The notes: generated from the sequence alone by a model not told the origin. DNA of 64,000 bases from Diadema setosum (GCA_033980235.1 CM067069.1:35579992-35643991); one strand, 5' to 3'. Counted from the first letter of the stretch, positions 1-13,193 are shown. Translations and numbers: made by a program.

Positions 1-1649
1 AGTACATTATATAATATTTATTTATATACATGTATCTACCATATTTCCACTATAAAACATTGATACAGAAATCTGGTATAAAAATTGATCCCAGGAAAGG
101 TACAATCAAGTTTAATGTAAAATGAGTATACAGTTGTACTACGTATGTACATCTCCTGAGAAGGAGGAGTGTTAAGATGCTAGGGCCTTCAATTGTTCTC
201 TCTTTATAGCACAAGCTATAAAATGTCCTTAATTCCTCTTGATGCATGATTCCCATGCTATTGAGTGACTGAAACAAAACATGTCAAGGAACCAGCCGGC
301 CATCCTACAATAAAGGGTAAGTGTGATCCTGCTGCATGTTTTGTCATCTATGACTCTCTGTTAAAGCCTTACAATCGTGGCGAGTGGTTTGTGCGGCACG
401 GAGACGAACGCAACACGCTGCCTCCCCCCATTCTGTATCAAATATTGTGACACCGAATGAGAATAGCGCTGGCTCAGTGGGTCAGCGAACACACGCTGGA
501 CTCTAAATCACCCGACCCAAAATGGCTGTCCGAGCCACGAGAGTTTCCGATCTGTGCTGAATGGACGCACACTCACAGTGCGCATGCGCATGAAGAGAGG
601 CCAAAAGAGCCACGCGTCTTCTGGCCTCTGTCCTCCAAAAATCACCGCAGCTCGCGTTCACAATGTTTGTGTATGATGCGTACACACACACAGTCACACA
701 CACACACACACACACGCGTCTCAGTGGCAGCACTGTCCCACACGTTAAATGGATAGCACTGCAGTCTGGCATTGCGCAATTGCATGCACAAATTTTGTTT
801 GTTCGGAAGAGTTACACAATAACATACCATTAGGGGTGATGATCGTCCGTGGGACATTGTCTGTTTTTGTAGTGAGTGCAAAGCCACATCATGTTCATGT
901 TGACCTTGTGTGAATTCAAAAAAGGTATAGACAAACAAACAGAATGGTAGAAACTCATCCAGACAATGTTACTTTGTAAATGTTTTCATGGAATAGGAAG
1001 ATTGGTTACCATGGCCGGCGCCTCGTTTTCGAAAGTGATGGGGGTGGGGGAGGGCACTTCCGACTTCTGGTGCCACTTCCGGGGGTTTCATCAGCTAACA
1101 AGCCAAAAAAAGAAAAGTCTTCAGCGCAAAAACAAAGGCCTTTAATACCATGCTCACACTTCGGGGTTTCTATCTATTTCTTTCTAGTGCCACTTATGCA
1201 CTTCCAGGGTAAAAAAAAAAAAGTGGTGGTGGGGGGGGGGGGAGCCAAAGTGATGACACCTTATGTATTCCTTTGTATGGTGCAAGGAGTGTGTGTGTGT
1301 GTGTGCCCCCCCCCCCCCCCAGTTCCACTGGCCCTGGTTACTACCACGGAATGTAAATGAGATGAGATAATGGTAATATCTCGCATGCATCTCTTCCATT
1401 AGTTTGTGTACAGTTTTATTCAAGCCGTCATGATCTTACAGTGTAGTTGATAATTCAGCAACAACCTGTTGTTCATTGTCATCATTGCTGTAGATGTTTG
1501 TTTTATAAAATCCACAATTATTTGATATGGGTTGTTCAAGATTTTCTTCGTAATTTGAATTTTATAAATTATGATAATGATAACAATAACAACCCAAAAG
1601 CAACATCATACTATAATTTGAGCAACGTTTGTCTGTCTGTTTGTTCCTC

Positions 1650-1926
1650 TACTCCTCCCAGGTCCTTGGTCCGATCTCCAACAAACTTAGTGGGTGGATG
1701 CAGGTTGACCGCGAAATTGCCCTTGAGGGGTTCATTTTTAAAAGGTCATGGTCACTGGGGTCAAAGGTCAAATAACTAATCTTTGTCAGCTGCAATAATC
1801 AAACACCCGATAGAGGGCGCTATGTAGGCCTACTTATATGGGGATTCCCAGGTGTACGCCAAAGAGATTTTGGTGTACGCCTACTTATGCTTCTAGCAAG
1901 TTTGGCCAAGATCGGACCAAGGAGTA
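1650..1926. repeat. Inverted-repeat element with TCCTTGGTCCGATCT arms
   Basis: The left arm TACTCCTCCCAGGTCCTTGG... (1650-1688) reappears inverted at 1898-1926 (AAGTTTGGCCAAGATCGGACC). A second nested pair, ATGGGGATTCCC at 1839-1850 and GGGAATCCCCAT at 1979-1991, overlaps it. Probably MITE remnants. Confidence 0.45.
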
Positions 1927-2533
1927 GCGCAAAACAGTTATTTGAACTCCATTGACCCAGTGACCTTGACCATTTCTGGGGGAATCCCCATAGAGGATTT
2001 CTGGCACTCCACGGGTACATTGACTAGTATCCTCAAAACATGTAGCCATGAAGTTGTGTACAATCAAACCTAATTTAGCTTTCTAAATAGTTTACTGGTA
2101 TCCCTCAAATTTTTTTATGCTGCATTGTAATAGAGTTAGACCATGTATTACTGAAGCCATTTGAAGTAAATTCTGTCAAAGAAAACAAAATACAGGAAGT
2201 ATGACCCACAGAACCAGACATTGATAAGGACTTATAATCAGTGATTCCGTTTTGATAAGAACTTATCATGAGTGATTCTGTTTTAGATCATTGATTGCAT
2301 TTATACATGATTTAAAGGTAAAACATAATTCCTATGTCATTGCACAACTGTTGATTTTTGCTCTGATATAGAGACATACATATACATAAATGTGTGAAGG
2401 AAAGCTGTGATAATACAATTTATATTGGGTAATGACTGAAATGCAAAATATGGCAAAAGTGTTGCCATCTCAGAGCATAATCCACCATGGTTGCCGTGTA
2501 ATGTTGTATTAATAATCTATAACATTGACAACA

Positions 2534-2777
2534 TACTGTATACACCGAATATTTTGCAAGGTTTGTATTTTCGCGAATTTCGCGAGTCGGGTGCTATTCG
2601 CGAAATTAAAGACACGCGAAAATATTGACTCTGATCCCGATGTGAATGTGACGTATGCATGTACACTTCTCTGTTCAGTGCAGGACTCCACGATCGCGAA
2701 TTTAAGCACTCGCGAAATCATCAGGAATTCCAGATTTGCAAAAATTTAGACTCGCGAAATATATGGCGTATACAGTA
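2534..2777. mobile_element. MITE with TACTGTATAC ends and TCGCGAA interior
   Basis: 244 bp. The ends TACTGTATACACCGAATATT and its inverse (ATATATGGCGTATACAGTA) are matched. The interior contains many copies of TCGCGAA or CGCGAA (near 2573, 2599, 2617, 2694, 2711 and 2752). A TA target duplication is plausible. Confidence 0.6.
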
Positions 2778-2873
2778 TTTCGGGCAGTATCCATCGTGCA
2801 AAAGTGCTGCATGCAATTCAATACTACACTGTACTGCTTGGATGTGATTTGATCATCACTTACAAGTAACATT

Positions 2874-3041
2874 CCATTGGCGGATCCAGAGGGGGGCACA
2901 CTGGGTGCACTCCCTCTTTATTTGTTGTTAAAACAAAAGAAATAAAAAGAAAACAAACGAGTTGAAACCTAGAAGTGGCACCAGAAATATTGTTTGTGCC
3001 CCCCCCCCCCCCCCTTTACGGAATTCCTGGGTCCATCCCTG
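2874..3041. repeat. Short element with GCGGATCCAG/CTGGGTCCATCCCTG ends
   Basis: Left CATTGGCGGATCCAGAGGGG and right CCTGGGTCCATCCCTG form imperfect inverted ends, with GGCACAC and GTGCCCCC inside. A run of 16 C lies at 2999-3014. A common style of short DNA element in invertebrate genomes; family not identified. Confidence 0.45.
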
Positions 3042-3399
3042 CATTCTAGCTACCCACGACTGAATGGGTAGGCCACTTCAGCAATAAAAGTTATGTTCAA
3101 CGATTTAGATAATTTTAATACAATTTTGATCTTGAAATACTGCAAAACAATTCATTATCCTGGCAAATCACATCAGCCACACAGTTTTCTTACTAGAGCC
3201 TTTGATATACTTTTTATTGCAATTAGCATTATTCCAAATGGTGGAAGATGAATTTTGAGCCCTTCTGAGAATTACATTTTAGCTTTAATTAAATAGGATG
3301 GATTTGTGAAAGTCTCTTTTACCTCTTATCTGCTGGTATCTATGTCTGTCTCTCTCTATCTCTTTATCTATGTCTCTGTCTGTCTTATCTCACCATTAG

Positions 3400-3572
3400 T
3401 GGGTATTCTTTGCAAAGATGAGGGAGTAAGTACCACACTGGGAATGCTGAAGGAACCACTTGCTACTCTAGTAAAGTCTCCGGCTGTGACAATTACACAT
3501 GGTGAACACCCTCCTTCTGGTAGTGCTGCACTTGCTGCGGGAAACAGATGTACAGTTTACCTACCTCTCCAT
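3400..3572 (+). CDS. VARS: Valyl-tRNA synthetase, antepenultimate coding exon (partial gene)
   Basis: The enzyme charges tRNA-Val with valine using ATP. This 173-nt exon starts after the acceptor CACCATTAG in phase 1 and ends CAT|GTAAGT in phase 0. It encodes a segment containing KDEGVSTTLGMLKEPL and then PPSGSAALAAGNRCTVYLPL. In animal cytosolic ValRS the corresponding stretch is a Pro/Ser-rich turn, a Cys-Ser/Thr strand and an aliphatic strand that lead into the C-terminal coiled-coil stalk. The catalytic HIGH and KMSKS regions lie upstream of the window. The assignment rests on this segment together with the next two exons, which continue in phase and end in the stalk. The cytosolic rather than the mitochondrial paralogue is preferred but not proven. 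Confidence 0.8.
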
Positions 3573-4005
3573 GTAAGTCAAAGCCTGTGATTGGGCAATT
3601 ATCTAGTAATGAAAGTGATGATCATACATTCCTGTTGTACTCAAAATAGCATGTTATCTTGGGAAATACACTTTACTGCCCAACATTACTGTCTTGGTTT
3701 TTTTATTTTTATTTAACTGCATGTCATGCCATGTGCTCCTCTTTTGTGCTTGTATTCATTCTTTGGTTTATTTATTCATTCATTCATTCATTTATTTATT
3801 CGTTGATCTATTTTTACATAGTACACATGTTTTGGATGACATCCAAATATAAACATTTTTTTTTCTTTTTAGATAAGGACATCCCAAACATACTTCAGAT
3901 TTTTTTTTCAGAATGTTTGTTTAAGATTCATTGATGAAGCACAACCATAGACACCCATATAGGGCGCTACACTTTGCACTAAAGTAGACCAGAAATTACC
4001 TAATA

Positions 4006-4872
4006 TACAGGGTGGCCCAGAAAGAATGGAATGCCTATGATCTTGATTTCAGCAATAGTGTTGCAAATATGTCATTATATTGCATACTATTTGAAAGGTC
4101 ATTCTTTTTCCAATGCAATGACACCAAGCTCTTTAATTTTGGTGTATGTGTTATGATTTTAGGACCATTTTTGTCAACCCCTGCCATTTTCAAAATGTAA
4201 TCATTTTGCACTCTCAGAGAAACCGAAACCAGAGACAATTTGGCTTGCCATAGAACCAGCAGTGTTCACAATGTGTGGAATGTGGGGCGGACGGTGTGAT
4301 TATCATTGTCCGTTACCATTGTGAATGAGATGACCCGTTGGGCTTATTGAGATGCTAAATTTAGCTGGAAAATAGCGAGGTTTACTCAAAGGCATGATTG
4401 GCTGTGACGCGAGTTCATGATTGGTTTAGGAATAAAGCCCATACTTTTGATTAAGTGTATTATTGATAAATACAGTGAGAACTGAGAATATTGCTGTGTC
4501 GGTTTACAATTGAATTAATCTATGATCTTCATTATACTTGCTTTTCTCTGTAGTTTTAATTCATCTGAACATATACAGGTCAGACAGCTCTGATTGAGAA
4601 TTTTTAAAATCGGTCAGGCACATTGTTAAATCATGTCTTTGAATTTCTTGTGATTGCTCAGAGACAATGTAATTTCACAATAGACGTCTCAGAGTCGTAG
4701 GCTGGCAAAGACATCTCTGCAACTAGCAAAATCTGGAGTCGCGAATTAGCTTCAAGCCCAGTGAGATACCTGTTAATTCATTCATAAACTGACACAGCAA
4801 TATTCTATTGTTAATCTCTAATATTTGAAATTAAAGATCTTAGCTGTTCCATTCTTTATGGGCCACCCTGTA
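4006..4872. mobile_element. Mariner-like MITE, 867 bp
   Basis: Terminal inverted repeats TACAGGGTGGCCCAGAAAGA at the left and the near-perfect inverse at the right (one mismatch over the first 18), bounded by TA on each side as expected for a TA target duplication. The CAGGGTGGCCCA start is typical of Tc1/mariner-type ends. Internal sequence is AT-rich with no recognisable transposase, so it is non-autonomous. Confidence 0.75.
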
Positions 4873-7130
4873 TAGCTACATAGCGTACATAGAGCAAGTG
4901 AGATTAATTATTGTAGTCAATGCACTATGTGAAGGGTTTGAGTGTTGATCCCATGTATTATTGTTTACTTCTGCCAGTGAGACATAAGCAGATATAGTTT
5001 CTCTGTCTTTTACTTTGTCTGTTTTCATATGCTGAATTATTGGGGTATATTTTGTTGACACTAACTTTGTTTATAGTGATAGTGTTATTATGAGATAATG
5101 AACGTGAATTTAAAGCAATTGACTTACATTTTACAGTCTGGTGTGTTGCCAGCCCTCATGATTGTGTGAGGATACATATTATACAGAAAACATGCTTCTC
5201 CTCGTACTGCTATTGGAGTGGGATAGGGCAAGACAGCTTCTAGATCTCGATACTGAAATGGGTGAGGGCAAGGCAGCTTTTAGATCTCCTCAGACAATGT
5301 ACAATGTGCGATGCCTTCTAACCTTTTCTAGTGCTACAAATAAAAACTCCATCAATTTTTGCTTCACTTGTTGTGATCTCTATCTAAAGGATGTCTAGTA
5401 GTTCTCAAGGGCTCATATGGACACATTCATGAAAATGATTTGCATTTTCAGCATTAATCCCAGATTTTGGTACATTGTAGCAAGGATTATGATTGCCTCA
5501 TTTTTGTCTGGAGGCATTATTCACAGTAAACCAAATGTTACAGCAATTGCCTTTTTTTTTTCTGAGCAAGAAGTGTTTACATGAGATCACTGTGGTGTAT
5601 TCTGTGGTCACACAGAGTGAGAACAATGCTTTTTTACTGGTGATATTGTGGTTTGTATGCTTAATCCCTTTAGTCTCAGCTTTTAATGTGTGTCAAAGAT
5701 TACCTTATTCAGACTAGATATTTCCAACATATCATGATGTAACCTTAACCACTGACCTAAGAATCTCTTTTGAGTTTTTCCTAGAAAATGAGTTGAAACA
5801 CATTAAATAGTTTCTGACAGGTTTAGGAGCTGTGTTAGGTTTCCCTTACCATTCCAGAGATCATCACTGTTAAAGACATGTCTGGGGGATCTGAAGCAAG
5901 ATTTGTGGCATGTTTTGTGGACCAATATCATGTTCTGCCAGATGAACTCATGGAAGAGGAGTATTTCCTGCTGGTCTTGATCTAAAGATTAGAGTTAGGA
6001 GACCTGTGTCCAGGGACCTGTCTGCACGTAGTGTGTTGCAATGAAACCTCTTGCAGTAAGTGTAAGTTAATATGGGATGTGAATGTTATGCATTTTTAAT
6101 AGATAGATAACAGGGAAGCAGACCAAGTTTTGTGTACCCATTAGGATTCATGTCTCACCCTTTTCTAAAAAGTAATGGTCATGCATGCCACTATCAATTC
6201 TTTGTATGAAGATTGCAGGAAATTTAGGGCATTCATAGAACTGACAAGTAACTTGAAGGAGGCTCTCTTAGTTTAAACTCTGTGATGAGGGATGCTCTCA
6301 TCATTTATGCCATCTTGATATACATGTAGAGACATCCAATCACAGAAATTATGGCAACATACAAAGGAGGGGTTACTGCCATCATAAGCTGAATGAAAAG
6401 ACAGGAATATCCTTGAAGATCCTAATGTACCGTACATTGTATGTCCCCCCAAAATTACAACATGACCCAGCAATGATATCTTTAAAAATAGTGAATCAAT
6501 CCAAATACAAATTCAGGGTATGAAACTGTAACTCATTGCCCACATCTTACAGAAAACTCCATTCGATTTGCTTCAGTGGTCAAAGAGAAACGAGGAATTT
6601 TGTAAAGGATGTCAAGAATCTCTTCCAAGTTCCGTCTATTGCATTCACACACAAAAGCATCGAAGTGCAAAACTTGGAAGAATCAGACTCATGACATGCT
6701 TTACGACTTTTCACATTTCTCTGTGACCGCTGAACAAAACTGAATGGGGTTTTCTGCAAAATAGAGCTAAGATGTTATATTTAAAGTCCCTGAAGTAGCA
6801 TTTAGACAGTTTAATCATATTGGGTGTTATCAATGCGAAAATTCGATTGTAATTTTTTTTGGGGACATACTGTACAACATTTCATCTCATCTTATGCAGT
6901 CTAAATACTCATAACACTCATTTATCATCCACTTTACTGCTCTTTTGGTGAATAATTTGCCTCACCAAATTTGATTATGAATTGATGTACAATCATTCTA
7001 ATAAGATTCTGTATGCACAGTCTGGTGAGCCTCAGGTGTTACTTCAGGTGATAGGACGCTGTATTCATACTCTGGTGATATGAGAGAAGAAAACACTCTC
7101 ATTGCATCATATACAGGGCTTTTTTCATCT

Positions 7131-7977
7131 TTATACCCCCGCCAAACGAAGTTTGAAGGGGGTATATAGGAATCAGCGGACGGTCGGGCGGTCGGGCGGT
7201 CGGTCCGTTGCAAATCTTGCGTCGCGAACTACTTCCTCAGTTTTCAACCGATTCCCATAAAACTTGGCACAGATGTGTGCCTTGGGTTGTAGATGTGCAA
7301 GACGTATTTTTTGACAGTACCCAAAAGTACGTTGCCATGGTAACGGCATATTATGGGCAAAAATGGGTACAAATCTTGCGTCGCAAACTCCTCCCACAGT
7401 TTTTGATCAATTTTTATGAAATTAGGTACAGATGTTCATCTGAATATGTTAATGTGCAAGACACATATTTCCGCAGTGGCAAAAAGTGCGTTGCCATGGT
7501 AACGGCATGTTATTGGTAAAATATAGGGCAAAATGCTTCATGGCAAAACTGCTTCATCAGTGTTCTTCCAATTCTCATGGAATTCATATTGAATGTTTGT
7601 CTTAGGATATAGGTCAGCATGACATTTCTTGACAGTGACAAAAAGTATGTTGCCATGGTAACAGCTCACATATTATGAGCCAAAATGATGGAAAATTTTG
7701 TGTTGCAAACTACTTCCTCAGTTTTTGCCCAATTTCCATGAAACTTGGTACAGATGTGTGCCTTTGGTTGTAGATGTGCAAGACGCATTTTTGGACAGTA
7801 CCCGAAAGTACGTTACCATGGTAACGGCATATTAATGGCAGAAGATCAAGGAAAGATCTTGCGGATTTAACTACTTCCTCAGTTTTTTGACCAAAGCTTA
7901 TGAAATGTTGTTTTGACCAAAGCTTATGAAATGTTGTTTGGCGGGGGTATAACCAATCGCTGTAGCGACATTTCTAG
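7131..7977 (+). mobile_element. Helentron-like non-autonomous element, copy 1
   Basis: The ends share the inverted string TATACCCCCGCCAAAC (7132-7147, inverted at 7936-7951). After the right copy comes a hairpin TCGC-TGTA-GCGA (7957-7968) and then CATTTCTAG (CTAG 7974-7977) followed by a T run. Near the left end are repeated GGTCGGGCG words. The body is a tandem array of about 163-bp units ('ACTTCCTCAGTTTTT' ... 'GTTGCCATGGTAACGGCAT'), seen at roughly 7225, 7390, 7550, 7710 and 7870. A terminal hairpin followed by CTRR is a Helitron/Helentron 3' hallmark; subterminal inverted repeats and an internal tandem array fit Helentron-associated elements. Confidence 0.6.
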
Positions 7978-7984
7978 TTTTTTT

Positions 7985-8500
7985 TAAACTCACCTGAGCC
8001 GAAGGCGTAAGTGAGCTATTGCGATCACACATCGCTTGCTGTCTGGTGTCTGTCGTCCATGGTGCCTAAACTTTTTACATTTTCATCTTCTTCTTGAAAA
8101 CCCCATGATGGATTTTTACCATTCCCAGGGGGATAGGATCTCAGTTTGTTCAAATAATGGCCACCATGCTCCCCCTGGAGGCCCAAGGGACCTACCACCC
8201 CCTGAAATTGAATCGTTAAAACTTCTTTGTTCATGGCAGATTTAGGGGTGACTTCCCCTCTCCCCTCCCGCCCCCCCTCCCCCTGTTCAAATAATGGCCA
8301 CCATGCTCCCCCTGGAGGCCCAAGGGACCTACCACCCCCCCCCCCCCTGAAATTAAGGAATCGTTAAAACTTCTTTGTTCATGGCAGATTTAGGGGTGAC
8401 TTCCCCCTCCCCCTCCCCTTCCCCCCTCCCCCTCCCCTCTCCCCCCCCCCTCCCCCTCCCCCTCCCCCTCCCCCTCCCCCTCCCCCTCCCCCCCCCAAAT
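7985..8500. repeat. CTCACCTGAGCCGAAGG-type repeat, duplicated unit and CCCCCT array
   Basis: Immediately after Helentron-like copy 1 comes AACTCACCTGAGCCGAAGG with GTAAGTGAGC, a small hairpin common at the edges of interspersed repeats in marine invertebrates. A block of about 120 bp (TGTTCAAATAATGGCCACCA ... GGCAGATTTAGGGGTGACTT) occurs twice, at 8145-8255 and 8284-8402. A (CCCCCT)n-type array follows at 8401-8495. The minus strand is thus a G-rich run able to form G-quadruplexes. Confidence 0.6.
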
Positions 8501-9967
8501 TGAGGCTAATCTTCACATTTACAACTTCTCCTTGAAAATGCATGGTTAGATTTTGACCAAATTTAGCAAGTATTATCAGCCAAGGGGGGGGGGGGGGGAG
8601 GGATGCTGACATCAATTTGAAGATAAAACGAAAAACTAATTGAACGGATGTTAAAGTCGTCATTCTAAGCGTCGAGGTTAGCAGTGCATCCTGGGTCAGT
8701 CTCCATAGAGACTGTCAGGTGGGAGGGGAAATGAGATTGATGTCAAGGATGTTTTGGTACAATTCTACAGCTTGTATCCAAATTTAGATCTGTTTGTTCT
8801 AAACTATTTGCTTTCTAGGATCAAATCTAAATCTGTGAAATAGGAGAGGGTTTTTTTGTGTCATGTTTTGAACAATGAAAAATATTGTTGAAGGGTAGAC
8901 TGTCGCTAGATTGGCAAGGTCCCAGTGCCTTAGGAAGTTTGTGTCTCTAGCTATCCCTGACATCTTGAAATGTATCTAAAGACCCTTATCACTTTTTTGG
9001 TTTTCAGGAATGTTTTCATACTCTTCATGCATGTATAATGACATAAATAATGATTTCTTCTGAATGCAGTGAATTCAGAGAGACTGGAAGTTACTCCTAA
9101 CCTTGCCAGTATTTTCATGGTTTATGTTTTCATGGACAGTTTGATTGGATTTTCACTCAGTTGATCAAATGCTATAAAAGATATACAGATTAGGACAAAA
9201 TGTAACAATTTGCTGGAAAATGTGACACTCTTGGTATGCTTGTGAATCATGGGTCAAAGGTTACATGTAGTTAACACCATTTTTAACTCTCCAAAGCTTG
9301 ATTTTAAGTGATCCGTTTTTATCACTCTGTGTTCATGGTCTGCCAACTTTTACCATTTTTTCTTCTTAAAATTCTGTGATCAGTTTTTTTTTTAACATAT
9401 TGGCAAGGATAACTCCAAGGATAAGAGATACAAAGATGATTAAGTGATACAAACTTCATAGGTGGTCTGCTCTTGGACCCCAGGGGCAAAGCCCTAAGGC
9501 CTGAAACTACATCAATTTCAAACTCACCCAGATCTAGGAGAACTACAGTGAAGTGATACTTTCACAGGTAAAAAATAGAAGCGGTTCATGACAGGGGGAA
9601 CTGTGGCCTTATATGGGTTGAAAGGGATTAATTTGTACATAAATTACATTGTAGAATTACAGATCATTCACAGCTAATAACTGCATAATATTGAATTTAG
9701 TACCAACATGACAGAAAGGTCCCATCTTAGGAGGATAACAAATGTAGTTTAAGTGATTTGTGAATGCCTCAATTGGTAACAGCAATAGTTCTTACGGCTT
9801 CTGGAAAGGTGCATGGTATATTTACAATTTAGTAAGAGTAGGGACTCAGCAGCTGGGGCCACATTGAAAAGCTTGAATCTTAAATCTCAGAACTATTCCT
9901 GCTCTCTTCAGTGAGGCTAGCAGAGATAAATCTGTCAAGGTACCTCATATTGCTAAAGGATTGCATT

Positions 9968-10416
9968 AGGCGTTTTCACATCAGCCTGATAAAATCCAAG
10001 CTCGAAATATTTTCCGCGATTGCGAATTAGAGCGCTATTTCATTTCTTATTCACATCAGACCGAAGAGGGGGTAGCCCGAATAGTTAAAAATTTTAAAAT
10101 AGCTAATTCGACAGCTGAGTATGTGCAAACAGCATCAGTAATGTGTGTGGCCTCTCAAAAATTCCTCATGATTTGTGTGCAGTTTGCCTCGATCGATCGG
10201 GTCACACACGCTAGGCATGATGGGATGCATGGCGCTAATTTCTCGAGTCGTTTTCACATTATCAAATAGCGCGCTACTATCCCGCTATTTCAGAAATTTC
10301 CCGAGTTGGAGTCGAGAAATTTTCTCGATCACAGCGATACAATTAGCGCGCTAATTTGTGTTCACATTATCAAATAGCGCGCTATTTTGAAACATCGGGC
10401 TGATGTGAAAACGCCT
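9968..10416. mobile_element. 449-bp MITE with AGGCGTTTTCACATCAGCC ends
   Basis: The first 19 bases reappear inverted exactly at 10398-10416. ATT flanks both sides, a possible 3-bp target duplication. The interior contains internal repeats of TTCACATTATCAAATAGCGC (10254 and 10360). No coding capacity. Confidence 0.75.
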
Positions 10417-11847
10417 ATTGTGACAAGTTTTGGTTAAATGCCGTTGTGTTTAATTATAGTTATTTGTTTCTCTTTGTTTGTTTAAATATTTGTGTGTGTT
10501 TTTCCAAGTGTGATTGTTGTGTATTCTTTGTTGACTGAATGAATGAATAAATGAATGAATGAATAAATAAATAAATGAATACATAACTGAATAAATAAAT
10601 AATATTAAAACATTTGGGTTGTGACACAGTATCATGAAGTTTGACTGTGAAGACAAATGAATCGGGAAGAAGTGAAAATGCACTGTAAATAGGTAGTTGT
10701 TCACAAAGTAATTATCTCCAATTTGATTAGCACCATCTTGTGATCAACATTCCATATATCCTTAGTCTGATTTCTTATCATGTGACTGTGCATCACAAAA
10801 CCAACAATAAGTAACATGCTTTGATTTTATGTGAGGACTCAAAATTGTTCAATGGGTCAACCTAGTCAATCTTGAGTTTTTCAATTTTTCTGAAAGAGTA
10901 ATTCTTCTACATTATTCTTAAGTTTGGGATCATAGAATGAATCAGAAATTGTGGTTTTAGCAGTTTACCTAGAACATGTTTTTATAAAATAGTGTGGTTA
11001 CTTATTTCTTAGAGGCCCCTTTTCATTTCTTAGAAACCCTTTACACACTCCTCATTTCCAACTCTGATTATTTTTGTGATAATCACTTCTTTGTTGTTGC
11101 TGTGGAGTTTTACATCTTGTTTTTCCCCATTAATTGCACAAAGCATGGTTTGGTGAAGATTAAGTACTTGAATAGACCCCATACTTTAGAGCCTCTTTCA
11201 TCAGTACACAGTCTTCCAGAGTACATAATTTCTTTTCAAGATATAGGTAGGTTAAGAGAGTCCATTTGAATTCACTTGAAAATTGGTACAGTACATCGTT
11301 TTAAGGCTTACAGTCTGCAGCTTTTTCAGCATCTGCTCTTAGATTTTTCTAAAAATCCATGTCTGCCAACTTTTTGTTGGTTTTGCGGTACAAGGTCACA
11401 TCAACAATTTTTTTTTTCTACTGCGTGTTTTAAAGTTTTGAGATTGTATCATGCATTTTGTCATGAGAAAACAAGAGAGTTTGGGTTGCCTTTGATTGCA
11501 TTCCTTTCACCAACTGTAGTAAAAATGTTTTTTTTTTTTTAATGATGCATGTTGTGATGACTTTGCAAAAATGGCTTATAATCTGGTAAATAGAGGCAAT
11601 TTTCTTTTTTTTACTGTTTGGTCCCATGTGCCATAATAACATCCATGATTTGATGTAGGAAAGCCAAAGGAAGTCATGGTCTGTTGTCACGTAAGGAGGA
11701 AATTCGAGATACAGTGACATTGAATGTCTCTTCATACCAAATCCTTCATGAGCAAATATCTTATCTCGTCAAATTTGGTCAGGAAACAATTTACTTTCTT
11801 TAACCCATTCATGACTACTTTGAGGTAGAGATCAGATATCAGATGTT

Positions 11848-11932
11848 TTAACCTGTTGAGAACGAGTCCAATCAGGCAGGTGTCTATGGGAAATGCATGT
11901 TATATCAAAATCAGGCCATCCTCAATGAGTTA
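11848..11932. mobile_element. TTAACC-type mini-MITE, copy 1
   Basis: About 85 bp. TTAACCTGTTGAGAACGAGT opens it and TCCTCAATGAGTTA closes it as an imperfect inverse. The middle GGCAGGTGTCTATGGGAAAT is shared with two other copies in the window. Confidence 0.65.
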
Positions 11933-13046
11933 GATGTACACCATTTTAATAATAAATGACATTTATTGAGTACTTAATATGGACATTTCTAAATGCATTG
12001 ATACTGTAACAAAACTGAAAAGTTGAATTAGAATACAGAATCATCATAATTATGAACGTTGTGGTATGTAAACATAAAAGAGAAAACACAATATTATTGA
12101 TGGAATACTTGAATATTGAGCATCTATTCAAACATGTCTTCACCTTGAACCTTTCAAATTGTTCCACAGAAATTGAGCAATGACATAAAATGCCCTATCA
12201 CTAAAATGGTTACAAGTGTGAGGACCCAAAGTGGTTAAAAGTAAGAGGACCATATAATTGCAGAGTAGAGGGAAAACAGAGAGATAGGGTTGAAGTGGTG
12301 GAGTGGAGAGAAATCTAGTCTTTGAGACCTGATAGCCAACATTATTATGTACCAGGGTATCTTATAAATTCTAAGAAGGACGTAAAAGTTTATGTTTTAA
12401 TTTATGGGGACCCAATATAACTCACAATAAAAGAAATATATACAGTATATATATATATATTGTTTTTTTTTTCTAAACAGAAGGGAAACATGCAAGTATA
12501 ACCAACCCTTCTTACCCCTTATGACTTTTTGCGATGTCTCCAGGCTGTAGCAGTGTAAGACTACAGTGTACTTTATGTCTGTCGAGATGAATTAGTGTAA
12601 AAGGCTCTCTCTCTCTGTTATTGCTCACTGGGAAAAAATGATCTTGTCCCATCTGTGGTGTGGATATTACAGTGGGATATCTTGCCATGATGTTGAACAC
12701 AAACTGTCTTTTTAAAGACACTCGTCTCTTTGTTTTATAGTATTCAATAGGAAATCATGATTATGTTTCTGATTTTTCCGTAAGATTAAGATTAAAATTA
12801 TTTTACATGTGTGTGACTAAATACACACTGTCTGACCTTCCTGTATCCATGTTTGCAATGTTTGGTAAAGATGAGCTTCAATCTTCAATTTGTGTAGGTG
12901 CGTTCATTCTTAAACATGTACACCATCAATCTAAGTCAATCTTCAAGGAAAACTGGTATTAGATGTAAATGCATTCATTCTGAAGTCAGTCTGGATGACT
13001 CAAAAATCTCTAGAAGCTTTTAACTGTGGTTTCATGTTTCATGCAG

Positions 13047-13193
13047 GATACAGCTGACAAGAACACCAGAGAAAGGCTGCAGGCTCGCTGCAGGAAAGCC
13101 CAAATACATCTGGCAAAACTGCAGGCAACAATGGCTGTGCCAAACTATAACTGCAAGGTGCCAGAGACAGTTAAACAGTCACATCAAACCAAG
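13047..13193 (+). CDS. VARS: Valyl-tRNA synthetase, penultimate coding exon (tRNA-arm coiled coil)
   Basis: This 147-nt phase-0 exon lies between ATGCAG and AAG|GTTAGT. It encodes DTADKNTRERLQARCRKA, then a helical Leu/Ala/Lys-rich run, then PNYNCKVPETVKQSHQTK. The pattern is basic helix, a turn containing 'Y..KVP..V', then a second helix. This is the signature of the ValRS C-terminal coiled-coil arm (Pfam Val_tRNA-synt_C), which packs on the tRNA elbow. The Lys-Val-Pro turn between the helices is the most diagnostic element. The exon joins the final exon in phase. Confidence 0.9.

Larger units (their letters stand above)
1..3399. other. Intronic or upstream DNA of VARS, no exon recognised
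   Basis: No coding exon could be recognised before 3400. The stretch holds a CA run (about 685-714), A/G and GT/C runs (1210-1320), and three short inverted-repeat elements listed separately. It should be an intron of the valyl-tRNA synthetase gene, because the exon at 3400 opens in phase 1 and so needs an upstream exon outside or undetected in this stretch. Confidence 0.5.
3573..13046 (+). other. VARS intron, about 9.5 kb, repeat-filled
   Basis: It begins GTAAGT and ends ATGCAG. It contains an ATTC run (3770-3800), a mariner-like MITE, a Helentron-like element, C-rich tandem repeats, a 449-bp inverted-repeat element, an AATG/AATA run (about 10536-10605) and a TTAA mini-MITE, each listed separately. 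Between these I see no recognisable exon. Stretches 4880-7120 and 10420-11840 show only short non-conserved open frames. Confidence 0.75.
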
